DNA of 22,387 bases, taken from positions 1 to 22,387 of the IMG/VR virus record IMGVR_UViG_3300042939_000703; one strand, 5' to 3'. A program made the position numbers and the translations under genes. Below the pieces are notes generated by a model. That model saw only the letters and a list, made by a program, of their open reading frames with translations. It had not been told where the DNA came from and ran no database searches. This DNA comes from a virus. Within the stretch, counting starts at the first letter, position 1. Each line of letters starts with the position of its first letter. Positions 1-6,965 of the stretch are shown piece by piece.

Positions 1-1
1 C

Positions 2-997
2 AGTCCAAGCCAGATTCTTGCTGCTCTTCGCGGCGCGGGCATCAAACTTGAATCCACCGCCGAAGAAATCCTCAAGGCATCCGACGACGGCCACTTGGTT
101 CCCCTGGTGCTGGCCTACCGCGAAGCAAGCAAACGCGCCCAGCAAGCCGAATCACTGGTTGGTCACATCCAGAAAGACGGACGGATCCACGGACGCTTTG
201 AACCACTCGGCACCGCCACCGGTCGCTTCTCATCCAAGGAACCGAACCTCCAGAACATCGGACGGGGTGAAATGCGGGAAGCCTTCACTGCACCGGCAGG
301 CAAACGCCTCATCGTCGCCGACTACTCGCAGATCGAATTGCGTGCGGCGGCAGCCATCGCGGGCGAAACCAAGATGATCGACGCATACAAGTCGGGCGCG
401 GACCTTCACAAACTCACCGCCGCCACCGTGCTCGGCAAACGCGAAGATCAGGTGACGAAGTCCGACCGGCAGTTGGCGAAAGCGGTGAACTTCGGCCTGC
501 TCTACGGCCAGTCCGCCCCCGGTCTGGTGAAATACGCCGCCAGCTCATACGGCGTCACCCTCGACGAAGATCAGGCAACCGACATCCGCCAAGCGTTCTT
601 CCGCACCTACTCGCGTCTCCGCCAATGGCATGGCACCAGCCACAACCAGGCAGAGTCGGGCGTCACGGAAGTTCGCACCCGCACCGGCCGTCGTCGTCTC
701 GTCCCGGAAAAAGCCAGCGAGTGGGAACGCTTCACCGCGCTGGTGAACACCCCGGTCCAGGGCGGCACAGCCGACGGCATGAAACACGCCCTCATCCTGA
801 TCCACGAACGCCTGCCGAAATCCGCCCGCATCGTCTCCACCGTCCACGATGAAGTCGTCGTCGAGTGCCGCGAGGAATCCGCCGACGAATGTCGGGAAAT
901 CATCACGACCGCGATGGTCGAAGCCATGTCCGCCCTCTTCCCCGAGGTGCCGGTCGAAGTCGAAGCAAACATCTGCACCACCTGGGCCGAGAAATGA
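2..997 (+). CDS. Family A DNA polymerase, C-terminal part (left-truncated)
   Basis: The frame is open to the left edge, so only the last 331 residues of the polymerase are here. All three palm/fingers signatures are visible: an LGTATGRFSSKEPNLQNI block near residue 70, motif A DYSQIELR (bases 320-343), an O-helix block RQLAKAVNFGLLYG, and motif C VHDEVVVE (bases 842-865) with the catalytic HDE. In this family the two aspartates of motifs A and C bind the metal ions for nucleotide addition. Phages encoding such an enzyme usually use it as their replicative polymerase. Any 3'-5' exonuclease domain would lie outside the window. The stop overlaps the next start in an ATGA, so it is translationally coupled to the HTH protein downstream. 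The family call is secure; the replicative role is inferred. Confidence 0.97.
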   Translation, partial: SPSQILAALRGAGIKLESTAEEILKASDDGHLVPLVLAYREASKRAQQAESLVGHIQKDGRIHGRFEPLGTATGRFSSKEPNLQNIGRGEMREAFTAPAGKRLIVADYSQIELRAAAAIAGETKMIDAYKSGADLHKLTAATVLGKREDQVTKSDRQLAKAVNFGLLYGQSAPGLVKYAASSYGVTLDEDQATDIRQAFFRTYSRLRQWHGTSHNQAESGVTEVRTRTGRRRLVPEKASEWERFTALVNTPVQGGTADGMKHALILIHERLPKSARIVSTVHDEVVVECREESADECREIITTAMVEAMSALFPEVPVEVEANICTTWAEK

Positions 998-1545
998 ACT
1001 CCGACGACTACTCCAAAAAACAGAAGTCCCGCGATGCCGAGTATCAGCGCGAATACCGGGCGTGGATTGAGTCCTTGCCTGCGGACGAACGCCGCAAACT
1101 CGAAGCCCAAGGGCTTGCCGCGCCATGCCTCGCCCATCACGGCAACGGCTCCGCAAATGGTGATGCCGCCGACAGTCCATTGATGAAGGAAGGTGACGAT
1201 CCGGCCGTGATGCCCGAACCCGAGCCGGAATCCGATGACGAAACATGCGACACCGAATCCGTGTGGGCATCCCTGCGGCGGGTGCTGGGTGAAATCCTCT
1301 GCCACGACAATGCCCGCCTCACCGCCGAGTGCATCGCCCTGGTCAGCGGCCTTTCCTATACCGGTTCTTCGATGACTGAAATCGCCGAACGCCACGGCAT
1401 CACCAGGGCGGCGGTCAGCAAGCGTTGTGTCGAACTAACCGAGCTGCTCGATCTCAAACCATCCCGCGCCATGCGCTCGTTGACAGCCCGCAAGCGGTAT
1501 CGCGCCGCACGCATCAGATCCACCAGATCCCATGAACTCACTTAG
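994..1545 (+). CDS. Sigma-70 region 4-like helix-turn-helix protein
   Basis: A 183-residue protein starting in an ATGA overlap with the polymerase. The N-terminal half is charged and low in complexity (KKQKSRDAEYQREY, then an acidic PEPEPESDDE stretch). The C-terminal part, about residues 90-160, reads as a helical DNA-binding unit with a clear helix-turn-helix: SMTEIAERHGITRAAVSKR. This resembles sigma region 4 or similar HTH domains of phage regulators. The tail is basic (TARKRYRAARIRSTRS). I see no sigma region 2, so it is more likely a small transcription regulator or DNA-binding accessory protein than a complete sigma factor. Its position after the polymerase fits an early replication or control operon. 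The exact target is unknown. Confidence 0.7.
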   Translation: MNSDDYSKKQKSRDAEYQREYRAWIESLPADERRKLEAQGLAAPCLAHHGNGSANGDAADSPLMKEGDDPAVMPEPEPESDDETCDTESVWASLRRVLGEILCHDNARLTAECIALVSGLSYTGSSMTEIAERHGITRAAVSKRCVELTELLDLKPSRAMRSLTARKRYRAARIRSTRSHELT

Positions 1546-2182
1546 ACTCCCAAACCCGAAGGTCACCGTCAGTCGCGTCGGCCTGCAAATCTCCGACAAA
1601 CTCAGCGTTGAGGAATGGCAGGAACTCGCCACCAGCATCGGTGAAGCCGCCAGTTCGATTGCATTCATCGTCGGCGATTGGCTCGTCTATGGGCAAAGCC
1701 TGTTCGGCACCCAAGGCGATCCAGACCGCAAGGTGGATCATCCATCCTATCAGCTCGCTCTCAAAGCTACCGGTCTCGACCTCTCCACGCTCCAGAACTA
1801 CGCCTATGTTTCACGCAACGTCCCGTATTCGCTGCGCAGCGAACGACTCTCGTGGGAACACCACCGCCTGATGGCCAAGCTGCCCGACGGAGACAAACAG
1901 GATTGGATCGAAGCCTGCGTCGCCGAGGAAGATGCCGGACGCCGGATGTCCACCCGCCGCTTGCGCAAGTCGCTCAATCTTGGCCGCATCGCCACCGAGA
2001 AGGATCTGGAGCCGGACGAGTCCGACAAGGGCATCGACAACCACATCCCATTCGTGAACCGCCTCTCCGTCTGGTGGAAGCGGATGAAGGCAAACCGTTT
2101 TCTGGACACCGCCACCGACGAACAGCGGGAGGCTCTCAAACGAGACCTCGAACCGATCGTCACCATCTACAACCAACTCTAA
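1532..2182 (+). CDS. LmbU-like DNA-binding regulator
   Basis: A 216-residue protein whose start overlaps the previous gene by 14 bases. The central region has features I associate with the LmbU/plasmid regulator group: a FIVGDWLVYGQ block near residue 45, TGLDLSTLQNYAYVSRNVP near residue 85, an LSWEHHRLMAKLPDGDK block near residue 110, and a STRRLRKSL block near residue 145. These proteins are helical DNA-binding regulators. No catalytic motif is evident. The C-terminal 60 residues contain a W-W-K-R-M-K-A-N segment of unknown role. It sits in the same tightly packed operon as the polymerase. The family assignment is by pattern recall only. Confidence 0.55.
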   Translation: MNSLRLPNPKVTVSRVGLQISDKLSVEEWQELATSIGEAASSIAFIVGDWLVYGQSLFGTQGDPDRKVDHPSYQLALKATGLDLSTLQNYAYVSRNVPYSLRSERLSWEHHRLMAKLPDGDKQDWIEACVAEEDAGRRMSTRRLRKSLNLGRIATEKDLEPDESDKGIDNHIPFVNRLSVWWKRMKANRFLDTATDEQREALKRDLEPIVTIYNQL

Positions 2183-2197
2183 CAATAAACTAAAATC

Positions 2198-2362
2198 ATG
2201 GAAGCATTCTTCATCCTCATGGGCTTCACAGCCTGCATCATCATTGCCGCTTACGCCGTCATGAAGTTCATCGACGCCGTGTTCTTCTTCACCGGGTTTC
2301 GCGACTCAGTGAATCGCTCGCTCACCAAAATCGAAGAACGCCTCAACAACCTCAAGCCATGA
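2198..2362 (+). CDS. Small single-pass membrane protein A
   Basis: A 54-residue ORF with ATG at 2198 and a TGA that forms an ATGA with the next gene. A hydrophobic segment spans about residues 4-33 (FFILMGFTACIIIAAYAV, then FIDAVFFF). It is followed by a polar helix ending KIEERLNNLKP. The next gene has the same plan and a very similar C-terminus, so the two look like a tandem duplication. Small membrane proteins of this kind in phages may be holins, superinfection-exclusion proteins or membrane anchors; nothing here decides between these. It is real as a gene by its exact coupling to its neighbour. Confidence 0.65.
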   Translation: MEAFFILMGFTACIIIAAYAVMKFIDAVFFFTGFRDSVNRSLTKIEERLNNLKP

Positions 2363-2544
2363 ACCTACTCACTGACATCCTCACCTTCGTCGGCTTTTTC
2401 GCCATCACCTTCGGTGCGGCCGGCACGATCTCGAAATGGCTCAAGGCCAGCGAGGAACGCAAACGCACCCTCGCCGATCACAACGCCTCGGTAATGGCCG
2501 CACTCCGCCGCATTGAAGAAACCCTCCGCAACACCAAGCCATGA
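2359..2544 (+). CDS. Small single-pass membrane protein B (paralogue of A)
   Basis: 61 residues, coupled by ATGA at both ends. One predicted membrane segment at residues 5-25 (ILTFVGFFAITFGAAGTI) is followed by a charged helix with KASEERKRTLADHN and an ending RIEETLRNTKP. That ending matches the upstream protein's KIEERLNNLKP at IEE, L, N and KP, which supports duplication. Likely topology is N-terminus in the membrane with a short cytoplasmic coiled helix. Function is unknown. A holin or holin/antiholin role is possible for the pair, although the recognisable endolysin lies 12 kb away. Confidence 0.65.
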   Translation: MNLLTDILTFVGFFAITFGAAGTISKWLKASEERKRTLADHNASVMAALRRIEETLRNTKP

Positions 2545-2786
2545 ACACCAAGCCCACCGAATGCAAAGCCGCCGTCGATGCGGTGAAGGAACTTCTCGAT
2601 GTTCATTTCGATGAAGCCGAGGACAGCGCCGACGAAGACGGCAAGTTCAGCCTCGGGTTCCGCGTGACCTTCGACCGTTCGCACTCACCCACCAAACTCA
2701 AGGTGACGTGCCGCGTGTCCAAGGTGACGACCGATGAAATCGAGTGCTCCATCGACGATCCCAATCAGCCGAAATTGCCCCTCTGA
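2541..2786 (+). CDS. Small acidic protein of unknown function
   Basis: 81 residues, coupled to the upstream gene by ATGA and to the nuclease downstream by TGATG. The N-terminal half is acidic and helical (ECKAAVDAVKELLDVHFDEAEDSADEDG). The second half looks like beta strands (FSLGFRVTFDRS, LKVTCRVSKVTTDEIECSIDDP). It ends in PNQPKLPL, where a short PxLPL-type tail may be a protein-interaction peptide. I do not recognise the family. The operon position between the membrane proteins and a nuclease suggests early expression. Confidence 0.6.
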   Translation: MNTKPTECKAAVDAVKELLDVHFDEAEDSADEDGKFSLGFRVTFDRSHSPTKLKVTCRVSKVTTDEIECSIDDPNQPKLPL

Positions 2787-3139
2787 TGGCGACCCGCGCC
2801 CGCAAAGTGTTCCGGGGTGCCAAGCCGCCAAGCAGGCTTGAGAAACGCTTTGAACTTCTGTGGCGGGCGCTGGGTGGACCTGAGTTGGAAAAGGAATTCC
2901 GATTTCATCCCGTGCGGAAATGGCGAGCGGACTTCGCTCACCAGGAATCGAAAACTCTGATCGAAATCGAAGGCGGAATCTACGTGAACGGGCGTCACAA
3001 CCGCGGGGCTGGCTTCGCCGCCGACCTGGAGAAATACCTCGAAGCCTCATTGGCCGGATGGCGTGTGGTGAGACTCGGGCCGAACGAACTGACATCGGAT
3101 CACATCGTCCGCCTGGTTTCCCTGGTGCTGGGCAGTTGA
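2786..3139 (+). CDS. PD-(D/E)XK nuclease, DUF559/Vsr-like
   Basis: 117 residues starting at an ATG that overlaps the previous stop (TGATG); the open frame extends further upstream but that part overlaps the previous gene. The fold signature is a strand-turn-strand core, WRADFAHQ with Asp49, then TLIEIEGGIYVNG with Glu60 and Glu62, then a helix with a DLEKYLEASLAGWRVVRLGP ending. This matches the order seen in DUF559 and Vsr-type endonucleases. In phages such small nucleases are thought to act in recombination, repair or host DNA degradation. The usual motif Lys is not at the classical place (E-I-E instead of E-x-K), as is common in the Vsr-like branch. Substrate is unknown. Confidence 0.72.
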   Translation: MATRARKVFRGAKPPSRLEKRFELLWRALGGPELEKEFRFHPVRKWRADFAHQESKTLIEIEGGIYVNGRHNRGAGFAADLEKYLEASLAGWRVVRLGPNELTSDHIVRLVSLVLGS

Positions 3140-3154
3140 CTCCCGGCGCGGAGC

Positions 3155-4087
3155 ATGGATTTCAAACCGCTCACCGTCCTCGTCACCGGTTCGTCCGGCT
3201 TCATCGGCAACCATGTCGTGCGGCACCTCACCGCAGCAGGCCACAAAGTCATCGGCTACGACTTGATCCCGCCAGAGGACAGATTTCCGGACGGCAGCAT
3301 CTACCTCTGCGGCGACATCAGGACCGCCCGCCTGCCCGACCAAGGAATCGACGCCGTTGTTCATCTCGCAGCTCTGGCTGGTGTTCGCCCCTCGATGGAC
3401 CGGCCTTTCGATTATGATTCAACGAACGTGATCGGCACCCTGCGGCTCCTGGAACATTGCCGAATCCACGGCATCCGCCATTTCGTTTTCGCTTCGTCCT
3501 CCAGCGTCTATGGACCGGACACGCCACTGCCGGCCGAGGAATCGACCACGCCAGATCCGTGCAGCCCATACGCACTGACCAAACTCCACGGCGAGCAATG
3601 GGGCCGACTCTACTCCCGCCTCCACGGTCTGCGCTTTCTCGCACTGCGGTTCTTCTCCGTCTGGGGTCCAGGTCAACGCCCAGATCTCGCACTGGAAGCG
3701 TTCCGTCGCAAGATCGAGGCGGGCCAGCCAGTCGTAATCAATGGTGATGGAAGCCACCGCCGCGACCTCACCCACGTTTCCGATGTAGCCCGGGCGGTCG
3801 AACTTGCTCTCCATTGGCCCGGTCCCGGATCGGCCGTTCTGAACGTCGGCACAGGCAAAAACCACTCCGTCATGGACATGCTGGATGCCGCGACGAAAGC
3901 CGCCGCCGCTTTACAGTTATCGGACTCCAGCTTTACTGATTTTACACCTGCCGTGGTCCATCAAGACGCCCATCCAGCGGACGTGCCGGAAACTCGTGCA
4001 TCCCTTGTGTCAGTAGGGAAAGAACTGGATTGGAACCCACGGATTTTCTTCCCAAACGATACGGCCCCCGACGTGAAAAAAGTGTAA
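3155..4087 (+). CDS. NAD-dependent epimerase/dehydratase (extended SDR)
   Basis: 310 residues, typical size for a nucleotide-sugar epimerase. The Rossmann glycine motif TGSSGFIG is at residues 11-18, the catalytic triad region has a SSSSVYG block near residue 111, and Tyr139 and Lys143 form the YxxxK of extended SDR enzymes (PYALTK). The C-terminal substrate-binding part has ALRFFSVWGPGQRPD, INGDGSHRRDLTHVSDVARA and LNVGTG. It most resembles UDP-glucuronate/UDP-galactose 4-epimerases, acting on NDP-sugars in the cytoplasm. A GTTGAC hexamer sits 14 bases upstream of the start. In a phage it could supply an activated sugar to the glycosyltransferase at 10825-11616, or alter host surface polysaccharide; both are inferences. 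It is an unusual cargo beside replication genes. Confidence 0.93.
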   Translation: MDFKPLTVLVTGSSGFIGNHVVRHLTAAGHKVIGYDLIPPEDRFPDGSIYLCGDIRTARLPDQGIDAVVHLAALAGVRPSMDRPFDYDSTNVIGTLRLLEHCRIHGIRHFVFASSSSVYGPDTPLPAEESTTPDPCSPYALTKLHGEQWGRLYSRLHGLRFLALRFFSVWGPGQRPDLALEAFRRKIEAGQPVVINGDGSHRRDLTHVSDVARAVELALHWPGPGSAVLNVGTGKNHSVMDMLDAATKAAAALQLSDSSFTDFTPAVVHQDAHPADVPETRASLVSVGKELDWNPRIFFPNDTAPDVKKV

Positions 4088-4283
4088 AGTTGAAAAACGC
4101 ACCTTTCATGGAATTTGAGTGAGGGTGGGGAGACCCGAGGACTGGAACGGTCACGGAAATAGATTTCCTCCTCACAATGGGGCGTTTACAGCCTCACAGA
4201 TATGATATTTCCCCGCGATGTCGGCCACAAGCAACAGGTCGGTTGCCAAATTCCCAACGAATCTCCACTCTGTTGCTGCACTG
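4088..4283. other. Intergenic gap before the HNH nuclease gene
   Basis: No gene is supported here apart from a possible 22-residue N-terminal extension of the next ORF from 4218. A small GGGT/ACCC hairpin lies near 4126-4139, and a TATGAT hexamer at 4201-4206 could be a -10 box, although no matching -35 box stands at normal spacing. I see no convincing terminator after the epimerase. Confidence 0.4.
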
Positions 4284-4883
4284 ATGTCCCGCTATCTTCT
4301 TCTGCTATCCCTCTTTCTGTTCGCCCCGTGTTGCAGCCGCCCGGTAGCGGCCAATGACGCGCCCAAGTTAATTCATCCCCTCATTGATCCCGCCAAACTC
4401 GCCACTCTTGGAGACCGAGGAGCCAATACGAGAATCCAGAAGGTCACCGAGATTCTGTGGCAAGCCAAGGTGAATGGGCAGGATCCTGCCAAGGTGGCAG
4501 ATAGTGCCGTTGAAAGTATCGGCTGGGGAGGCACCGAAAAGGGCCGTCTGACTTCTGCTGCGATGGTTCGCAATGTCACGATTCTGGAACGCCTTGGTTC
4601 CACCACGCCAGCAGACCTAGACGATATGAGACATGGGAAGACCGCCACCGTGAGGAAAGGTCCGTATGCTGGTGAGGTGCTTTCGGTAGATCACATCATC
4701 CCACGGGCCGTTGCACCGGAACTCGATAATGTGATCGCAAACTTGGAACTGATGCCACTGAGCGTGAACCAGAAGAAGAACGACAAGATTGGCGACCGCC
4801 AGATTTCTATGGCGAAGGCATTCCATGATGCCGGACTCTTATCGGATGCTGGATTTCAGCGTGTAATGGCGGCGAAGCGATAA
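4284..4883 (+). CDS. Signal-peptide-bearing HNH endonuclease
   Basis: 199 residues from the ATG at 4284. An in-frame ATG at 4218 would bury the signal peptide, so the later start is preferred. The first 24 residues are a signal sequence: SRYLLLLSLFLFAP core and a likely cleavage after VAA; the CC at 16-17 makes a lipoprotein less likely but possible. The nuclease core is DHIIPRAVAPELDN (Asp136, His137), then NLELMPLSVNQKKNDK, the pattern of HNH/His-Me finger nucleases with His as general base and the later Asn/His as metal ligands. Export to the periplasm or outside would be odd for a replication enzyme. It could be a lysogenic-conversion gene, an effector against competing DNA, or host material picked up by transfer. 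It is last in the plus-strand block and converges on the AAA+ gene. Confidence 0.75.
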   Translation: MSRYLLLLSLFLFAPCCSRPVAANDAPKLIHPLIDPAKLATLGDRGANTRIQKVTEILWQAKVNGQDPAKVADSAVESIGWGGTEKGRLTSAAMVRNVTILERLGSTTPADLDDMRHGKTATVRKGPYAGEVLSVDHIIPRAVAPELDNVIANLELMPLSVNQKKNDKIGDRQISMAKAFHDAGLLSDAGFQRVMAAKR

Positions 4884-4914
4884 ATGATTCGGAGGCTCGG
4901 GAAAGATATGAACC

Positions 4915-5538
4915 TCAGCCCAACCACATCTCCAAATCTGCCATCGCAGCCCTGACGTTTCCTGCTGCCCCGGCCGCAATCATCCGGGTGGTGGCAATAG
5001 GGACAGCCCAGCGCTTCGCGAGGAATGCCGCGAGAACTTCGTTTTCCGGTGGCTGGAGCCGGACCGATTGGAAGCGGGTTTGGAAGCGTTCGGTCAGGCT
5101 GCCGAGGTCGAGATTCGTGGTGCCGAGGAACGCATGGCCTGGCTTCATCCGGTCGAGATACGTGAGAAGCATATCCTGTGCATCCTTCGAGCATCGGTCT
5201 AACTCATTCACGACTTTGACCGACCACGATCCGAAGAGCGCCCCATAGGCGAGTGAGCGTGTCCATTCACGGGCGAGTTCGAGTCCCACTTCCTTGCCGT
5301 TCACGTCCTCGATGGCAACGGGGTGACTGGCGAGCGTGCGAGCGATCATGTTCACCAAACTTGTCTTGCCGATGCCGGGAGCACCGGACACTAACAGCTT
5401 GATTGGTTGGTTGGGGTTCGTCCGCAGGCGCTCGGCCTTTCGCAAAAGCACGTCTGCCACCTTACCCGCCTGCCCCACGAAATCCGCAGGACAGGACGGG
5501 ACGAAGCAGGTGGGCGCAACCGGTGGCTTACGCGGCAT
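4915..5538 (-). CDS. AAA+ ATPase (clamp-loader/RarA-like module)
   Basis: 207 residues from the ATG at 5538; a GTG at 5559 is possible, but the ATG has an AAAGG site just upstream. Walker A GAPGIGKT is at residues 52-59 and sensor 1 LGTTN near 138-142. An RFQTRFQSVRL stretch probably holds the arginine finger and start of the lid, followed by a short helical lid. The Walker B stretch reads VKVVNELDR (109-115), with Asn where Asp is expected; Glu112 is kept. In this family the module hydrolyses ATP to remodel or load DNA proteins. It lacks the C-terminal oligomerisation domain of RarA, whereas a stand-alone RarA-C-like protein is encoded at 10210-10767 on the same strand. It is the last gene of the minus-strand block. 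Confidence 0.83.
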   Translation of the reverse strand: MPRKPPVAPTCFVPSCPADFVGQAGKVADVLLRKAERLRTNPNQPIKLLVSGAPGIGKTSLVNMIARTLASHPVAIEDVNGKEVGLELAREWTRSLAYGALFGSWSVKVVNELDRCSKDAQDMLLTYLDRMKPGHAFLGTTNLDLGSLTERFQTRFQSVRLQPPENEVLAAFLAKRWAVPIATTRMIAAGAAGNVRAAMADLEMWLG

Positions 5539-5698
5539 CACTCGCCACCTTTCCAGCACGGGTGTTGAGGATCAGATCGGCAATGGCCATCGCACCCTTT
5601 CGATAGAGCACCACAGCCAGCAACTCACCATCGACATACACGGCCCAATGGCGGGTGCGGTATCCGTCCGCCTTGTGATAGGGTTTGACCTCGATCAT
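5528..5698 (-). CDS. Small protein of unknown function (56 aa)
   Basis: The start forms an ATGA with the stop of the upstream gene, and the end overlaps the start of the AAA+ gene by 11 bases, so both junctions fit a real operon gene. The sequence has a short strand-rich core: YRTRHWAVYVDGELLAVVLYRKGA, broken here by position (residues 13-36), then a helix MAIADLILNTRAGK. No motif or membrane segment is recognised. It might be a small partner of the neighbouring ATPase, but this rests only on position. Confidence 0.6.
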   Translation of the reverse strand: MIEVKPYHKADGYRTRHWAVYVDGELLAVVLYRKGAMAIADLILNTRAGKVASDAA

Positions 5699-6195
5699 GC
5701 CGCCCAACCCTCCCTTCTGGCACGGGCGTTCAGGTCGCGCAGGTTCAGTCCGTATTTTTCAGCCGTCTTGCGCGGATCCCCGTAGCGGCGGAAGTGGCGT
5801 CTCACGAGGTTCCAGTCCGGCTCCGGTGGCGTGTCGGGCAAGATGGCGAGCGGGTCGAAGCGGGTGGGCCGCTCCGGTTCATTCGGCGTCTGCTCCAGTG
5901 CAGCCAGTCGGCGGAGGATCGGTTTCAGGCGGTCCATCACAAGTGCTTCCACATCGGCGGGCACTGGTGTTTGAATCGGCGCTCCACCGGCAAGCTCGGC
6001 AATCCTGGCGTCCACGATCTCGCGGATCAGGTCCACGGGAATCTCGGTGATGGAATACACGATGCCGCTCAGGCTTTCGAGGCCGAGGAGCTTCTTCATT
6101 TCCCGGCGTGCATCGCGGGGGCTGTCCGCTTGGAGACGGTCATCAAAGACGATCTCGGTGCCACGGCTTGCTATCAGTTTGTAGGTGCGTTTCAT
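5695..6195 (-). CDS. Conserved-looking phage protein with C-terminal HTH-like end
   Basis: 166 residues, coupled to both neighbours by ATGA. The N-terminus is a beta-rich small unit (TYKLIASRGTEIVFDDRLQA) followed by a helical part (DARREMKKLLGLE). Residues 60-110 form a helical, perhaps coiled segment (DVEALVMDRLKPILRRLAALEQ). The last 35 residues, WNLVRRHFRRYGDPRKTAEK and YGLNLRDLNARARREGW, resemble the helix-turn-helix seen in small terminase-like or other DNA-binding phage proteins. The true function is unknown; DNA binding is an inference from that C-terminal pattern. Confidence 0.6.
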   Translation of the reverse strand: MKRTYKLIASRGTEIVFDDRLQADSPRDARREMKKLLGLESLSGIVYSITEIPVDLIREIVDARIAELAGGAPIQTPVPADVEALVMDRLKPILRRLAALEQTPNEPERPTRFDPLAILPDTPPEPDWNLVRRHFRRYGDPRKTAEKYGLNLRDLNARARREGWAA

Positions 6196-6497
6196 GGTTT
6201 TGCTTTCTTTCTTTTGGTCATACGTTGCAGGGCTTCATCGACATCGAGACGGCGGAATCTCACGCACCGCCCGATTTTGATGTAGGGAATGAGTCCGGCC
6301 ATCCTCCAGCAGTAGAGGTTGCGCTTGCAGGTTTTGAGGTAGGCGCAGGCTTGTTGCTCGGTGAGCAGAGGTTCCATTTCTATCACTTTTGGCTCATGAC
6401 GCGTGACGGCAGCTTGTTCGACAACCGACTCGCGGGATTTGATGGGAAACACTCCGCCCCATCCGGTGCTGTTATGAAAGTGAATGACGGCTTTCAT
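6192..6497 (-). CDS. Excisionase-like MerR/HTH_17 DNA-binding protein
   Basis: 101 residues from the ATG at 6497, which forms an ATGA with the upstream gene; a longer frame reaches 6530. About residues 52-95 match the winged HTH of Xis/HTH_17 proteins: LLTEQQACAYLKTCKRNLYC, then WRMAGLIPYIKIGRCVRF and RRLDVDEALQRM. The first 50 residues are not explained. In phages such proteins bend DNA during excision or act as small regulators. No integrase is visible in this window, so a regulatory role is as likely as excision. The basic tail (MTKRKKAKP) fits DNA binding. Confidence 0.75.
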   Translation of the reverse strand: MKAVIHFHNSTGWGGVFPIKSRESVVEQAAVTRHEPKVIEMEPLLTEQQACAYLKTCKRNLYCWRMAGLIPYIKIGRCVRFRRLDVDEALQRMTKRKKAKP

Positions 6498-6934
6498 GGC
6501 TGTTCGGTGTTGAAGCATTCTTCCGCCCATTCGCGTGCGGCTTGGGTAATGGCGGCGACGAACTTCTGTGGGTCTGCCGCCAGCGGGTTGTTTTCCATCA
6601 GGTCATGGAAGCTGTTGAGCGCCGAAGTCACGGCAGCCTCTAGCAGGATTTGTGGATCATCGAGTTCCAGCGCGGTTTCCCAATAGCCGATGCGTTCGAT
6701 CAGCACGGGATACTTGCGAGCGTCTGGCAGCGGTTCCTGGCGCAAGGGTCCGTTCTGATAACTCTTGCGGCCAATCGTCGCGATGGCGGGGACGAAGTCC
6801 CGTCCTTTGGCACTCGCCCACAACAAAGCATGGGCGTCGATTTCAAAGGCGGGTTGGAACGTGCGGTTCACGGGGTCTCCGATCTGCACGACTGGTTTGG
6901 TCATGGTCTTCATGGTGTCTGTTTTTTGGTTCAT
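6494..6934 (-). CDS. Phage protein of unknown function (146 aa)
   Basis: Start at 6934 is chosen because an ATG follows an AAACC leader like those of neighbouring genes; ATGs at 6913 and 6904 are alternatives, and the frame is open to 7051. Residues 20-80 appear beta-rich (NRTFQPAFEIDAHALLWASA, FVPAIATIGRKSY), and residues 90-140 are helical with an ELDDPQILLEAAVTSALNSF segment and an ending AAREWAEECFNTEQP. I do not recognise the family. It is ATGA-coupled to the excisionase-like gene. Confidence 0.55.
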   Translation of the reverse strand: MNQKTDTMKTMTKPVVQIGDPVNRTFQPAFEIDAHALLWASAKGRDFVPAIATIGRKSYQNGPLRQEPLPDARKYPVLIERIGYWETALELDDPQILLEAAVTSALNSFHDLMENNPLAADPQKFVAAITQAAREWAEECFNTEQP

Positions 6935-6965
6935 GGTTTCATTGGAGTGGGCACATGCGGGCGGC

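Noticed and set aside
607-1395. Antisense ORF (262 residues) opposite the polymerase end
   Set aside because: The plus frame carries the conserved polymerase motifs; the minus frame has no recognisable features.
1479-1484. GTTGAC inside the sigma-like gene
   Set aside because: It is 47 bases from the next start and has no start codon at the usual distance, so it is a chance or unrelated occurrence.
4218-4283. Upstream start of the HNH nuclease gene at 4218
   Set aside because: It would place 22 residues ahead of the hydrophobic signal segment; the ATG at 4284 begins the signal peptide directly.
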